A DNA stretch of 64,000 bases from Variovorax sp. 679 (GTDB lineage: Bacteria > Pseudomonadota > Gammaproteobacteria > Burkholderiales > Burkholderiaceae_C). The position numbers were made by a program, and so were the translations under genes. The DNA lies in contig NZ_RXFS01000006.1 of the NCBI RefSeq assembly GCF_003952185.1, forward strand, positions 1-64,000, given 5' to 3'. Of this stretch, positions 7,635 through 15,718 are shown one piece after another. The stretch's first letter is position 1; the number at the start of each line of letters is the position of its first letter. The notes under the pieces were generated by a model, which made no database searches, had not been told where the DNA came from, and worked only from the letters and a program-made list of their open reading frames with translations.

Positions 7635-7905
7635 AAGCATGGGACAGTTCTTGGCGGCGAATGGTGACTACATCTCCATTGACAAGATCGACAAGGATAG
7701 CCTGCTGAGATTGGTTGATCGTACTCTCCACGAGGAAGCGGTTGAGCTTGATGTATACGACGACCAAGCCATCAAGAATCAGGCTCACCAAGTCATCTAC
7801 AAAAGCATCTACCAAAAGTTAGTGGATCTTCAGAAGCGAAGACAAGAGTTTATTGACGAGTCTGCGCGGCTTTTTTTGGATGAGTACGAGCGATACCGCG
7901 AATAA
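7612..7905 (+). CDS. Small partner protein of the PHP-ATPase, 97 aa
   Basis: An uncharacterised 97-residue acidic/helical protein whose 5' end overlaps the PHP-ATPase gene by 23 bases in another frame, so the two are translationally coupled. ATG 7612 (MKLLRVSESMGQFLAANGDY) is preferred over the in-frame ATG at 7591 because GAAGGCGAGG lies just upstream of it. The C-terminal third (IYQKLVDLQKRRQEFIDESARLFLDEYERYRE region) is strongly charged and probably a single long helix or coiled coil. No known domain is recognised. The overlap suggests it forms a complex with the ATPase, or acts as its regulator or sensor. Confidence 0.75.
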   Translation: MKLLRVSESMGQFLAANGDYISIDKIDKDSLLRLVDRTLHEEAVELDVYDDQAIKNQAHQVIYKSIYQKLVDLQKRRQEFIDESARLFLDEYERYRE

Positions 7906-7958
7906 GCATGGGTGCGTAGAAGGCGGTCACTCTCCTATGCAGTAGAGCAGGACAAGAC

Positions 7959-7984
7959 AGAGAGGTGCAACGTCGCACCACTCT
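7959..7984 (+). terminator. Strong hairpin after the PHP-ATPase pair
   Basis: AGAG-A-GGTGC then a six-base loop then GCACC-A-CTCT makes a nine-pair stem with one A-A mismatch. It lies 54 bases after the small partner gene and 114 bases before the HKD gene. There is no proper T-run after it, so it may be a factor-dependent terminator, an mRNA-stabilising structure or a regulatory site separating the two transcripts. Confidence 0.45.
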
Positions 7985-8097
7985 TGTAGTGCTGATCCTC
8001 GATCCATAGGGTCTTGAAGATATCTCTACTTCTGCAGACTCTCTTGAGGTTCGATCACGTGTCGGTAGACGGTATCTTGAGCTTAAGGGTATCCACG

Positions 8098-9225
8098 ATG
8101 ACAGTGTTAATCCTGTTGCCGCAAACGACTGGAGCGAGCTTGAATGCTCAATACGCGCGTGCGCTAGAGAGTGCGGTGGAACTCTACATCGTCTCCGCAT
8201 ACTTGACTGACTGGAATACCTCAATCAGGCTGAGCTCGAACTGCCAGAAGCTCAGAATTATTGTTGGGCGTGACTTCGGAATAACACGTAAGCTGGCTTG
8301 CCGGAAGGTCATGCAGTGGCTGCCGGCGAATCTGAAGAATCGATTCATGGCGGCGGAGCGGATTGATGGGTTTCATCCAAAGGCCGTTTTCTGGCGTGAG
8401 AAGGATGGAGGTATGCATGCTCTGGTCGGATCCTCAAATCTCACTTCTGCAGCGTTCTCGAAGAATCACGAAGCCAATATTTATCTGCAGCTATCTGCCG
8501 CGCAGTTCGCCCAGGCGGCGGCTTGGGTTACAGGAGTCGAATCAAAGTGCGAGGTGATTGACGAAGATTGGCTTGCTGGTTATGACGAGGCTAAGCCGGT
8601 GCCACGAAGAACGAATCCTAAAAAGGCCGTGTCGCCTTCGGTACTTCCGTTGCCGGACACTCATGAGGTCGCCGAGTTACTTCGAGAGCGCAGGGGAAAG
8701 ATGGCTGTTTTCAGGAAACACCAGCCTGGCTTGATGAGATTGTTCAGGGATTGTGCTCAGGGTCGGATTACCAACCTCCAGTTTTACGAGCGCCTGCCGA
8801 ACCACTGGGGTTGGGGCTTGGGTAATCGATTCCAAGCGAAGGGATGGGAGCGGCAAGGCAAAGCTAGCGACTTTCGAGCGCTCAGCCAATCTCTGGTTTG
8901 TATAGTCGACGCGAAGGATGAGGATCGTGACGATCTTGTTGCTCAGGAGATTGATCGGCTCGCGAGTCTTGGGGTGAGGAGCAGAACGGCCTTTTTTACT
9001 GAAATGCTGTGCCAGTGGTTTCCGAAGCTGTACCCAGTCATGAACAAGCCGGTGAAGGAGTTCCGTTCCGCCATCGGCTACGAGAAGCTTGCGGGTGCCT
9101 CTGAAGGGGCCGCGTACGTGTATTGGGCGCAATGCCTACGGTTGGCTTTGGCTGATCGCGAGGGTTATCCCGCAAAGAACATTGCAGAACTCGACGCATT
9201 AATCTGGCTCAGATATCACCAGTAA
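8098..9225 (+). CDS. Phospholipase D-like (HKD) nuclease family protein
   Basis: A 375-residue protein. The ATG at 8098 (MTVLILLPQTTGASLNAQYA) is chosen because an AAGGG lies about 8 bases upstream; an in-frame extension to 8014 lacks protein character. Residues 20-125 match the PLD-like nuclease fold: AVELYIVSAYLTD, IIVGRDFG, then His93-Pro-Lys95 in GFHPKAVFW and Gly111-Ser-Ser-Asn114 in LVGSSNLT. This single H-x-K half-site, usually completed by dimerisation, is typical of PLD-family restriction and defence nucleases. The C-terminal half (about 215-375) is an unrecognised domain rich in Trp and Arg, perhaps for DNA or partner binding. It follows the PHP-ATPase pair on the same strand with a 192-base gap. 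Confidence 0.8.
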   Translation: MTVLILLPQTTGASLNAQYARALESAVELYIVSAYLTDWNTSIRLSSNCQKLRIIVGRDFGITRKLACRKVMQWLPANLKNRFMAAERIDGFHPKAVFWREKDGGMHALVGSSNLTSAAFSKNHEANIYLQLSAAQFAQAAAWVTGVESKCEVIDEDWLAGYDEAKPVPRRTNPKKAVSPSVLPLPDTHEVAELLRERRGKMAVFRKHQPGLMRLFRDCAQGRITNLQFYERLPNHWGWGLGNRFQAKGWERQGKASDFRALSQSLVCIVDAKDEDRDDLVAQEIDRLASLGVRSRTAFFTEMLCQWFPKLYPVMNKPVKEFRSAIGYEKLAGASEGAAYVYWAQCLRLALADREGYPAKNIAELDALIWLRYHQ

Positions 9226-9319
9226 CTGAGTGAAGCGCGATTGGGCGAGGTACTCGCCCATATACCGTCCATCACTTCAAGGTTGCCGCCTGCCAAGGGT
9301 GGGGACGGCTCTTCCTTCG

Positions 9320-9503
9320 CCTCTGCGGCATATCCTTAACCGCGTACCTAAGACGCAGGGTCGCATTCCAAGTCTGCCAATCCGCCCGCTCGCGTTCATT
9401 ACAGGAGGGATGTTGAGCAGGTACTCGTTCCCGTCCATCTTCAAGTACTCCCACTCTCCATTGCGCATGGCTTCCTGCCCACGATGGTTCAAGCATCGCG
9501 CCC
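9320..9503 (-). pseudogene. Degraded 3' end of a second sulfatase gene
   Basis: The minus strand reads MNHRGQEAMRNGEWEYLKMD then GNEYLLNIP, nearly identical to the C-terminal region of the intact sulfatase at 12055-13371. A +2 frameshift follows, after which another frame resumes with ERERADWQTWNAT and YAVKDMPQR. Compared with the intact gene, 27 bp and 45 bp are missing. Each deletion lies between 7-base direct repeats (GTCGCAT and CGCCCGC) that are still doubled in the intact copy. The stop after MPQR is lost. Only about the last 70 codons' worth of homology remains. Confidence 0.8.
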
Positions 9504-9517
9504 ATGCCTAGTGTCCA

Positions 9518-10123
9518 ATGAGCCCCACCATGGACATCGAGCCCTTCACCCCCGCCGATGCCGCGCGCCGCGCGCGACTGGAAATGCCAATGCTCTACGC
9601 CTGGCTCAAGCCCGACGAGGCGGTGCAGGCCGCCATCGCCGAGCACCGCGCGCAGTGGGTCTGGCGCACGCAGCCAAAGCCCAGCTTGCCGAAGCCGCAC
9701 CGGTTGCACATGACGCTGTGCCACATCTCGCCACAGGGCGATGCCGCCGTCGAAGGCATCCGCCAAGCATTGGGCGAGCTGCGCATGGAAGAAGACTTCG
9801 AGCTGCTGCTGGACTGGTCCGGCGTCTGGGCCCACAACGGCATCGCCATCGTGCGCCCGCAGCCGAACGCGGCGCTCGACCGGTTGCATCAGGCCGTCGT
9901 GCGTCAGCTCGCACCGTGGCTGTCGGGGCGCCATGACGACTGGGCGCCGCACATCACCATCGCCCGCAAGGCATCGGGGGCCGCCGCGCCGCCCATGCCG
10001 CCTGTTCGCTGGCCGGTGCGCGAGTTTCAGTTCGTGCGTTCGTGGCTGAAGACGCGGCCCGTGTGGCACGAGGTGCTGGCGTCCCATCCGTTTCAGTCCT
10101 CCGGCAGGAAGGCCGGGTTGTAG
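9518..10123 (+). CDS. 2'-5' RNA ligase / cyclic phosphodiesterase family protein
   Basis: A 201-residue 2H phosphoesterase. Both catalytic motifs are present: His64-x-Thr66 (RLHMTLCH) and His145-x-Thr147 (APHITIAR), spaced as in bacterial 2'-5' RNA ligase (LigT/ThpR) proteins. These enzymes hydrolyse or ligate 2',3'-cyclic phosphate or 2'-5' linked RNA ends; the natural substrate is unclear. The first 24 residues are outside the fold, so ATG 9530 is an alternative start. Neither start has a strong RBS. The 3' end overlaps the convergent VOC gene by 31 bases. Confidence 0.85.
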   Translation: MSPTMDIEPFTPADAARRARLEMPMLYAWLKPDEAVQAAIAEHRAQWVWRTQPKPSLPKPHRLHMTLCHISPQGDAAVEGIRQALGELRMEEDFELLLDWSGVWAHNGIAIVRPQPNAALDRLHQAVVRQLAPWLSGRHDDWAPHITIARKASGAAAPPMPPVRWPVREFQFVRSWLKTRPVWHEVLASHPFQSSGRKAGL

Positions 10124-10515
10124 ACCACTTCCCACAGATGCCCGTCCAGGTCCTGGAAGTAGCCCGCGAAGCCGCCCCAGAAGGTCTTCTGTGCCGGCTT
10201 CACGATGGTCGCGCCGGCGGCCTCGGCCTGCGCCATCGTGGCCTGCACCTCGGCTTCGCTGTGCAGGTTGTGGCCGATGGTGAAGTCGGGCGATGCGTTG
10301 CCGCGGCGCGCGATGCCGCTGTCGTGCGCCAGGCTGTCGCGCGGCCACAGCGCCAGCTTCAGGCCGGGCTGCAGGTCGAAGAAGGCGACCGCGCCGTGTT
10401 CGAATTCCTGGCCGATGATGCCCGGCGTCGCCAGGCCCAGGCCGTCGCGGTAGAAGCGCAGCGCGCGCTCCAGGTCGTCTACGCAGATGGTGAGAACGGA
10501 AATACGGGCTTTCAT
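10093..10515 (-). CDS. VOC (glyoxalase/bleomycin-resistance) family protein
   Basis: A 140-residue vicinal-oxygen-chelate protein with the paired beta-alpha-beta-beta-beta layout: ISVLTICVDDLERALRFYRD at the N-terminus and GGFAGYFQDLDGHLWEVVYN at the C-terminus, the last carrying the usual D-P/L-D-G-x-x-W-E motif. Function within the superfamily (dioxygenase, glyoxalase, antibiotic binding) cannot be assigned. The open frame runs on upstream, but the ATG at 10515 has an AGGAG eight bases before it. It is divergent from the AraC gene at 10548 with only 32 bases between starts, so that regulator probably controls it. Confidence 0.85.
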   Translation of the reverse strand: MKARISVLTICVDDLERALRFYRDGLGLATPGIIGQEFEHGAVAFFDLQPGLKLALWPRDSLAHDSGIARRGNASPDFTIGHNLHSEAEVQATMAQAEAAGATIVKPAQKTFWGGFAGYFQDLDGHLWEVVYNPAFLPED

Positions 10516-10547
10516 GCGGGGGGCTCCTGCTTCGCAGTTGTTGTTCA

Positions 10548-11387
10548 ATGGAAGCCCCGAGATTGCTCCACGCCATGTCCGCCGACTTGAACAAAACGGC
10601 CACGCCACCGCTCGCGCAGGAGGTCGGCCGTTATGCCGAAGCCCCGGTGCCGCCTTCCTTGCGCGGCATCTTTGCCTGCCAGTGGATGCATGTGCTGCCC
10701 GCTGATGCCGGCGGCACATCGCCGCTGCTGGTGGTGCCCGACGGCTCGATCGACCTGCAGTGGATCGATGGCGTGGTCCGCGTGGCCGGCCCCGACCGGC
10801 AACCGCATGCCGAAGCGCTGCGCCCCGGCGCGCAGGTGCTGGGCCTGCGCTTCCACCCCGGCGCGGCGGCCGCGTGGCTGGGCGTCGACATGAGTGCGCT
10901 CGCGGATCGCCGCGTTGCGCTGCGCGATCTGTGGGGTGCGCGCGCCGCGGCATGCCTCGCTGCGGATTCGTCCGCCCAATTCGTGCAAAGGGTGGCTGCG
11001 CGGCCACAGCCAGCCGCCAACCTCACGCCCGATGCCGCAATGGCCGAAGCCTTCCGCTTGCTGCAGTCAGGCATGGCCCCCGAAGACTCGCCGCTGCGCT
11101 GGCTCTCCGAGCGCCTGCAGCAGCCCGAGCGCACGTTGCGCCGCCGTTTCGTGAAGCACTTCGGCTACGGCCCGCAGACGCTGGCACGCCTGCTGCGCTA
11201 CCAGCGCTTTCTGCGGCTGGCGCGCGCGGAGCCATCGACGCCGCTGGCCCGCCTGGCCGCTGAGGCCGGTTACGCCGACCAGCCGCACCTGGCACGCGAG
11301 AGTCGCCGGCTGGCGGGCCGCCCGCCCTCAGCGCTGCCGCGCGATCAGGCTTCCGCCACTTTGACCTTTGGCCAGCGGGACGCGTAG
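10548..11387 (+). CDS. AraC-family transcriptional regulator
   Basis: A 279-residue regulator. The N-terminal 150 residues resemble the sensor found in many AraC proteins (ACQWMHVLPADAGGTSPLLV, then PDGSIDLQWID, then LGLRFHPGAAAAWLG). The C-terminal AraC helix-turn-helix spans about 170-265: SPLRWLSERLQQPERTLRRR, then FGYGPQTLARLLRYQRFL and AAEAGYADQPHLARESRRL. An internal ATG at 10575 is an alternative start. It is divergent from the VOC gene, its likely target along with itself. The inducer is unknown. Confidence 0.85.
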   Translation: MEAPRLLHAMSADLNKTATPPLAQEVGRYAEAPVPPSLRGIFACQWMHVLPADAGGTSPLLVVPDGSIDLQWIDGVVRVAGPDRQPHAEALRPGAQVLGLRFHPGAAAAWLGVDMSALADRRVALRDLWGARAAACLAADSSAQFVQRVAARPQPAANLTPDAAMAEAFRLLQSGMAPEDSPLRWLSERLQQPERTLRRRFVKHFGYGPQTLARLLRYQRFLRLARAEPSTPLARLAAEAGYADQPHLARESRRLAGRPPSALPRDQASATLTFGQRDA

Positions 11388-11489
11388 TTTTCTGCTCCGC
11401 CGTCGCCGCCCTTGGCGATCACTGCTGGAGTTCGTTGCGCTCATTGGAGCAGGCGTGATTTGCGCCAGCGCGTGCAGCAGAATGACCTC

Positions 11490-11981
11490 ATGACGCTTGA
11501 CCGCAATACATCGCTCGTTGAGTTTGAGGACGCACCGCGATGGGTGCCCAATTCGCTGTATCAATACTTCTCGCAGGAGTCCACTGGGCTCAGCTTGGCT
11601 TGCCACGTTGATCTGTCTCCTGCAACTGTGGACGGTATTCGCGTGTTGAACGCCGAGACTGGCCCGAGCGTCCGGATCGACTTCCTGCACGCCGCTGCGG
11701 CCCGCATGCAGATGTGGAACGGCGATGCGCGGGATGGCCACCCACTGGTCTCTCTGGGCCTGCGGGCGAACCGCCTCTACGAAGTTAAGGATTCCCCCTG
11801 GTTACCGGTGCTCGCGCGCGAATCCGTGTGGAAAGAGGCGGCCCGTCTGCGGCATTTTGTGTGTGCGTTCCGCGTCCACGTTTATGAAGTCGCCGCCGAG
11901 CAGTTGCGCTGGCAGGTGTTCGACGACGCTCCGCCGATCGCCTTGTCCCGATTCGGTGGCCCACCTCCGAGCTGGCGCTGA
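11490..11981 (+). CDS. Hypothetical protein, 163 aa
   Basis: An unrecognised soluble protein, 163 residues from ATG 11490 (MTLDRNTSLVEFEDAPRWVP). The frame opens at 11412, but the first 26 residues look non-coding. It is Trp-rich with a mixed alpha/beta pattern and no signal peptide, membrane segment or obvious catalytic motif. It stands alone: upstream is the AraC gene with a 102-base gap, and downstream is the convergent sulfatase gene. Confidence 0.55.
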   Translation: MTLDRNTSLVEFEDAPRWVPNSLYQYFSQESTGLSLACHVDLSPATVDGIRVLNAETGPSVRIDFLHAAAARMQMWNGDARDGHPLVSLGLRANRLYEVKDSPWLPVLARESVWKEAARLRHFVCAFRVHVYEVAAEQLRWQVFDDAPPIALSRFGGPPPSWR

Positions 11982-12054
11982 CGTTCGCAAGTGTCAGGCG
12001 CGCAGGGCCTGCTGCTTGGGGAGCTGCTGACCTTTTCTGCGCGCTTCGGCCAAC

Positions 12055-13371
12055 TTACCTTTGCGGCATGTCCTTGACCGAGTACCCCAGGCTCACGGTC
12101 GCATCTTCCGGAATCGCCGGCATCGTCGCATTCCACGCCTGCCAGTCCGCCCGCATCGCCGCCAGCCTCTCCGGCTCCTTCTTCGCCAGATTCGCCCGCT
12201 CGCGTTCGTCACCGGGGATGTTGAACAGGTACTCGTTGCCGTCGACCTTCAGGTACTTCCAGTCGCCGTCGCGCATGGCTTCCTGCCCGCGATGGTTCAT
12301 GCGCCAGTGCAGCGGGCGGCGGAAGCTGTTCGACGCGTCCTTCAGCACGGGCATGAGCGAGACGCCGTCCAGCGGGTAGTCGGGGTGCGCGGCCACGTCG
12401 GCTGCGTCGAGCATGGTGGCGGACCAGTCCATGGTCATGCACAGCTGGGTGCTCTCGCCGCCCTTGCCGATCACTGCGGGCCAGTGCGCGATCCATGGCA
12501 CGCGGATGCCGCCTTCGGTCAGGTCCATCTTGCCGCCCACCAGTGGCCAGTTGTCGGAGAAGCGTTCGCCGCCGTTGTCGCTGGTGAATACCACCAGGGT
12601 GTTGTCGGCCATGCCGTGCTTCTCGAGCGCGGCCATGATCCAGCCGATGCCTTCGTCCATGTGATGGATCATGCGGCGGTACACGTTGATGTTGCCGCCG
12701 GCCAGGTCGAACAGGTTGTCCTTGATGCTCGGGGCCTTGGCTGCGTCGTCGCGCGTTTCCCACGGCCAGTGCGGGGCGGTGTAGTGCAGGCTAAGGAAGA
12801 AGGGGGCTTCCTGCTTTGCCATGCGCTCCACGTAGTCGACCGCGCGCTTCGAGAGGATGTCGGTGAGATAGCCCTCTTCCTGCTTGTCTTCCTCGCCGAA
12901 CCACAGGTCGTGGCGGCCGGTGGAGTCGCAGTGGGTGAAGTAGTCGACGCCGCCCGACATGGGGCCGAAGAACTCGTCGTACCCCGAGCGCAGCGGGCCG
13001 AAGGTGGGCGGGTAGCCCAGGTGCCACTTGCCGATGAGGGCGGTCTGGTAGCCGCTGGCCTTCAGCAGCGAGGGCAGGGTGGGGTGGTCGGTGGGCAGGC
13101 CGAGGGTGGTGCTGCCGCGGCTTTTGCTGTTGATGGGCTCCTCGGCCGCGCCGCGCAGGCGGTACTGGTAGCGGCCGGTGATCATGCCGAAGCGCGTGGG
13201 CGAGCACACGGGCGAGTTCGCGTAGCCCTGGGTGAGCTTCAGGCCGTTGGCGGCAAGGCCGTCGAGCACCGGCGAGACGGGGCCGAACACTGCGTCGCGG
13301 CCGCCGTAGCAGCCCAGGTCGGCATAGCCGAGGTCGTCGGCCACGATGAAGATGATGTTGGGTCTTGCCAT
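12055..13371 (-). CDS. Sulfatase (formylglycine-dependent, type I)
   Basis: A 438-residue sulfatase of the alkaline-phosphatase superfamily. The N-terminus NIIFIVADDLGYADLGCYGG carries the metal-binding Asp pair (Asp12-Asp13). Cys56-Ser-Pro-Thr-Arg60 followed by GxxTGRY is the site where Cys is converted to formylglycine. GKWHLGY and FTSDNGGE supply further active-site residues. There is no signal peptide, so it is probably cytoplasmic. It is the last gene of an operon with two Bug binding proteins (gap 40 bases), implying hydrolysis of a sulfate ester taken up by the cell. A decayed partial copy lies at 9320-9503. Confidence 0.92.
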   Translation of the reverse strand: MARPNIIFIVADDLGYADLGCYGGRDAVFGPVSPVLDGLAANGLKLTQGYANSPVCSPTRFGMITGRYQYRLRGAAEEPINSKSRGSTTLGLPTDHPTLPSLLKASGYQTALIGKWHLGYPPTFGPLRSGYDEFFGPMSGGVDYFTHCDSTGRHDLWFGEEDKQEEGYLTDILSKRAVDYVERMAKQEAPFFLSLHYTAPHWPWETRDDAAKAPSIKDNLFDLAGGNINVYRRMIHHMDEGIGWIMAALEKHGMADNTLVVFTSDNGGERFSDNWPLVGGKMDLTEGGIRVPWIAHWPAVIGKGGESTQLCMTMDWSATMLDAADVAAHPDYPLDGVSLMPVLKDASNSFRRPLHWRMNHRGQEAMRDGDWKYLKVDGNEYLFNIPGDERERANLAKKEPERLAAMRADWQAWNATMPAIPEDATVSLGYSVKDMPQR

Positions 13372-13411
13372 GTGTCTCTTTGGTCTCTTCTCTGAACTCT
13401 GAAGGAATGGG

Positions 13412-14413
13412 TCAGGGCTGGTAGCCGGACTTCTGCACCACCGGCGCCCACTGCGTGCGGTAGGCCTTGAGCATCGCGGCGGTCTGCGCCTGGGTGCTCA
13501 CCACGGGCGTCATGCCCGAGTCCTTGAACTTGCGCTGCGTGTCCGGGTCCTGCATGACTTCGCGGATGACGGTGGCGAGGCGCTCGACCTTCTCCTTGGG
13601 CATGCTGGCCGGCGCGAAGAAGGTGTTCCAGCCGGTGGCGGCGAGGTCGAGGCCGGCTTCCTTGAAGGTGGGTACGTCGGGCACGAATGGCGAGCGTTTG
13701 GTGCCCGAGATGGCGAGGATGCGTGCCTTGCCCGCGGTGTGCTGGGGCACGACCACGTCTTCGGTGTCCACCGCGATGGGGATCTGCCCGCCGATCAGGT
13801 CGTTCAGCAGCGGGGCCGAGCCGCGATAGCCGATCACCTGGGTCTGCACCTTGGCCTTCTCGCCCACCATGAGGCCGAAGAAGTGCGGCAGGCTGCCGGT
13901 GGCCGGAACGCCCACGTTGGCCTGGCCGGGGTTGGCGCGCATCCAGGCGAGCAGGTGGTTCAGCTCGCGCACGGGCAGGTTGGGCGACACGGCCAGCGCG
14001 AAGTTGTAGTCGTTGACGTGCGACACGGGCACGAAGTCGCGCTCGGCGTCGTAGTTGTTGTCCTTGAAGACCAGCGGCGCCACCACCATCACGGCGGGGT
14101 TGGCGAGCATCAGCACGTTCTGGTTGGCGGGGGTGGTCTTCACCTGCTGCGCCGCAAGGCGGCCGCCGGCGCCGGGCTTGTTGTCGACCACCACGGGCAC
14201 GCCGAGGCGGGAGGTGAGCTTGTCGCCCACGATGCGTGCCACGCGGTCGGTGGCGCCGCCGGGGGCGTAGCCGACGACGATGCGCAGCGGGGTGTCGAAC
14301 ATCGGATGCTGTTGCGCCGAGGCATTGCCGGCGAAAGCCGTTGCGAGGCCGGCAATGGCCATCAGGCCGGCGAGACGGCGGGTGATGGGGCGGGGGGATG
14401 AGGTCGACAGCAT
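13412..14413 (-). CDS. Bug-family (tripartite tricarboxylate transporter) substrate-binding protein
   Basis: A 333-residue periplasmic binding protein. A Tat/Sec-like signal (PRPITRRLAGLMAIAGLATA, cleavage after ASA) precedes the Bug fold: LRIVVGYAPGGATDRVARIV, then VDNKPGAGGRLAAQQV and PATGSLPHFFGLMVGEKA, the standard Bug landmarks. Start 14413 is used because the 42 residues upstream lack coding character. These receptors feed carboxylated or aromatic acids to TctAB-type transporters, absent here, so it depends on a transporter elsewhere. It sits between another Bug gene and the sulfatase. Confidence 0.88.
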   Translation of the reverse strand: MLSTSSPRPITRRLAGLMAIAGLATAFAGNASAQQHPMFDTPLRIVVGYAPGGATDRVARIVGDKLTSRLGVPVVVDNKPGAGGRLAAQQVKTTPANQNVLMLANPAVMVVAPLVFKDNNYDAERDFVPVSHVNDYNFALAVSPNLPVRELNHLLAWMRANPGQANVGVPATGSLPHFFGLMVGEKAKVQTQVIGYRGSAPLLNDLIGGQIPIAVDTEDVVVPQHTAGKARILAISGTKRSPFVPDVPTFKEAGLDLAATGWNTFFAPASMPKEKVERLATVIREVMQDPDTQRKFKDSGMTPVVSTQAQTAAMLKAYRTQWAPVVQKSGYQP

Positions 14414-14582
14414 GGTGAGCAGGTCCTTGTCTTCGTCGTTCAGGCGATGGCGATCGATTGCAATCGAGTATGGCCGCGGGATCCGCAGTTGCGGACGATT
14501 CTGAAGACGCGTTGCTCGATTGTTCAAATCAACCATCACCCGGGCTAACCCTCGAACGCTCCCGATTGCCGTCGCCCGCCGC

Positions 14583-15596
14583 TCAGTCGACCTTCATGCC
14601 CGTGGCCTTGACGATGCGCCCGTAGCGCGCCTGGCTGGCCGCAAGGTGCTCGCTGGCGGCACTGCCGGTTTCGCTGAGCGGCACCATGTCCAGGGAGGAA
14701 AGTCGCGACTTGATCTCGGGCAGCACCATCGCCTTCTGCAGCGAGGCGCGCAGCGTCTGCATCACCGGCTCGGGCGTGGCGGCGGGCACCATGGCGAGGT
14801 AGAGCACCTCGAATTCCAGTCCCTTCAGGCCCAGCTCACCCACGGTGGGCACTTGCGGCAACAGCGGCGAGCGTTGCTTTCCGGTCACGGCCAGCGCGCG
14901 CAGCTTGCCCGCCTGGATCTGCGGCAGCAGGCCCGGCGTGGCCAGGATGCCGGCCTGCACCTCGTCGCCCATCAGCGCCAGCACGGCCGGCGCGTTGCCC
15001 TTGTAGGGCACGTGGGTGATCTTGGCGCCCGTCTCGGTGGCGAAGATTTCGGCGGCGATGTGGCCTGGGCTGCCGTTGCCGGCCGAGCTGAAGGTGGCGG
15101 GCTCGGCCTTGGCCTGGGTGATGAACTCGGGCAGCGTCTTGGCCTTAACGCCCTGCGCCACGCCGAAGGCCAGGCCCGAGGAGCTGAAGATCATCAGCGG
15201 CTTCAGGTCCTTGGCCCCGAAGGGCATCGAGGCGTACAGGTGCGGGTTGATGGTGAAGGTGCTGTCGATGCCCATCAGCACCGTGTAGCCGTCGGCCGGG
15301 GCCTTGGCGACGAAGTCGGCGCCGATGTTGCCGCCCGCGCCGGGCCGGTTGTCGACGATGAAGGGCTGCTTCAGGTCCTTCTGCAGCGCGTCGGCCAGCG
15401 CGCGGGCGAGGATGTCGATGGGGCCGCCCGCCGGGAAGTTGGTGAGCAGCTTCACCGGCTTGGTGGGGTAGGGCGCATCGGCCGCGAAGGCGCTGGTGGC
15501 GGTGGCTCCAAAAGCGAGCGCCGCGCAGGCTGCGGCAATGGCGAGGCGGCGGCGGGTGCCGCCGAAGAAGGTGCTGGGCGAACCGGTGGTCGTCAT
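14583..15596 (-). CDS. Bug-family (tripartite tricarboxylate transporter) substrate-binding protein
   Basis: A 337-residue binding protein and first gene of the Bug-Bug-sulfatase group. The signal peptide RRRLAIAAACAALAFGATAT ends at AFA-A. Bug motifs follow: YPTKPVKLLTNFPAGGPIDI, FIVDNRPGAGGNIGADFVA and ITHVPYKGNAPAV. A GGAGA element lies about 10 bases before the ATG. It differs clearly from the neighbouring Bug protein, so this is not a recent tandem duplication. It is divergent from a LysR regulator, its likely controller. The ligand is unknown; the linked sulfatase suggests a sulfated acid. Confidence 0.9.
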   Translation of the reverse strand: MTTTGSPSTFFGGTRRRLAIAAACAALAFGATATSAFAADAPYPTKPVKLLTNFPAGGPIDILARALADALQKDLKQPFIVDNRPGAGGNIGADFVAKAPADGYTVLMGIDSTFTINPHLYASMPFGAKDLKPLMIFSSSGLAFGVAQGVKAKTLPEFITQAKAEPATFSSAGNGSPGHIAAEIFATETGAKITHVPYKGNAPAVLALMGDEVQAGILATPGLLPQIQAGKLRALAVTGKQRSPLLPQVPTVGELGLKGLEFEVLYLAMVPAATPEPVMQTLRASLQKAMVLPEIKSRLSSLDMVPLSETGSAASEHLAASQARYGRIVKATGMKVD

Positions 15597-15666
15597 GTCG
15601 TCTTGTCTCCGTTATCCGGCCGACTCTAGGTGGGCGACGGAGGCGGCACAACTGAAAGCTCTTCTG

Positions 15667-15683
15667 CCAGCTATTCCGGCTGG
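15667..15683. promoter_or_regulatory. Candidate LysR binding dyad and promoter region
   Basis: CCAGC-N7-GCTGG is a perfect inverted repeat in the 122-bp gap between the divergent Bug gene (start 15596) and the LysR gene. A TATATT -10-like element follows at 15685-15690, oriented toward the LysR gene. It may be the autoregulatory site. Confidence 0.4.
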
Positions 15684-15718
15684 TTATATTGAAGCAGCCA
15701 CTCTCCCAAGGAAACGCC

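Noticed and set aside
8014..8097. An upstream extension of the HKD protein by 28 residues
   Set aside because: No RBS at 8014 and no protein-like pattern. ATG 8098 has a suitable RBS and begins the fold.
12061..13395. A 444-codon plus-strand frame opposite the sulfatase
   Set aside because: Antisense to a gene with complete sulfatase motifs; its Val/Gly/His-rich composition is typical of a shadow frame.
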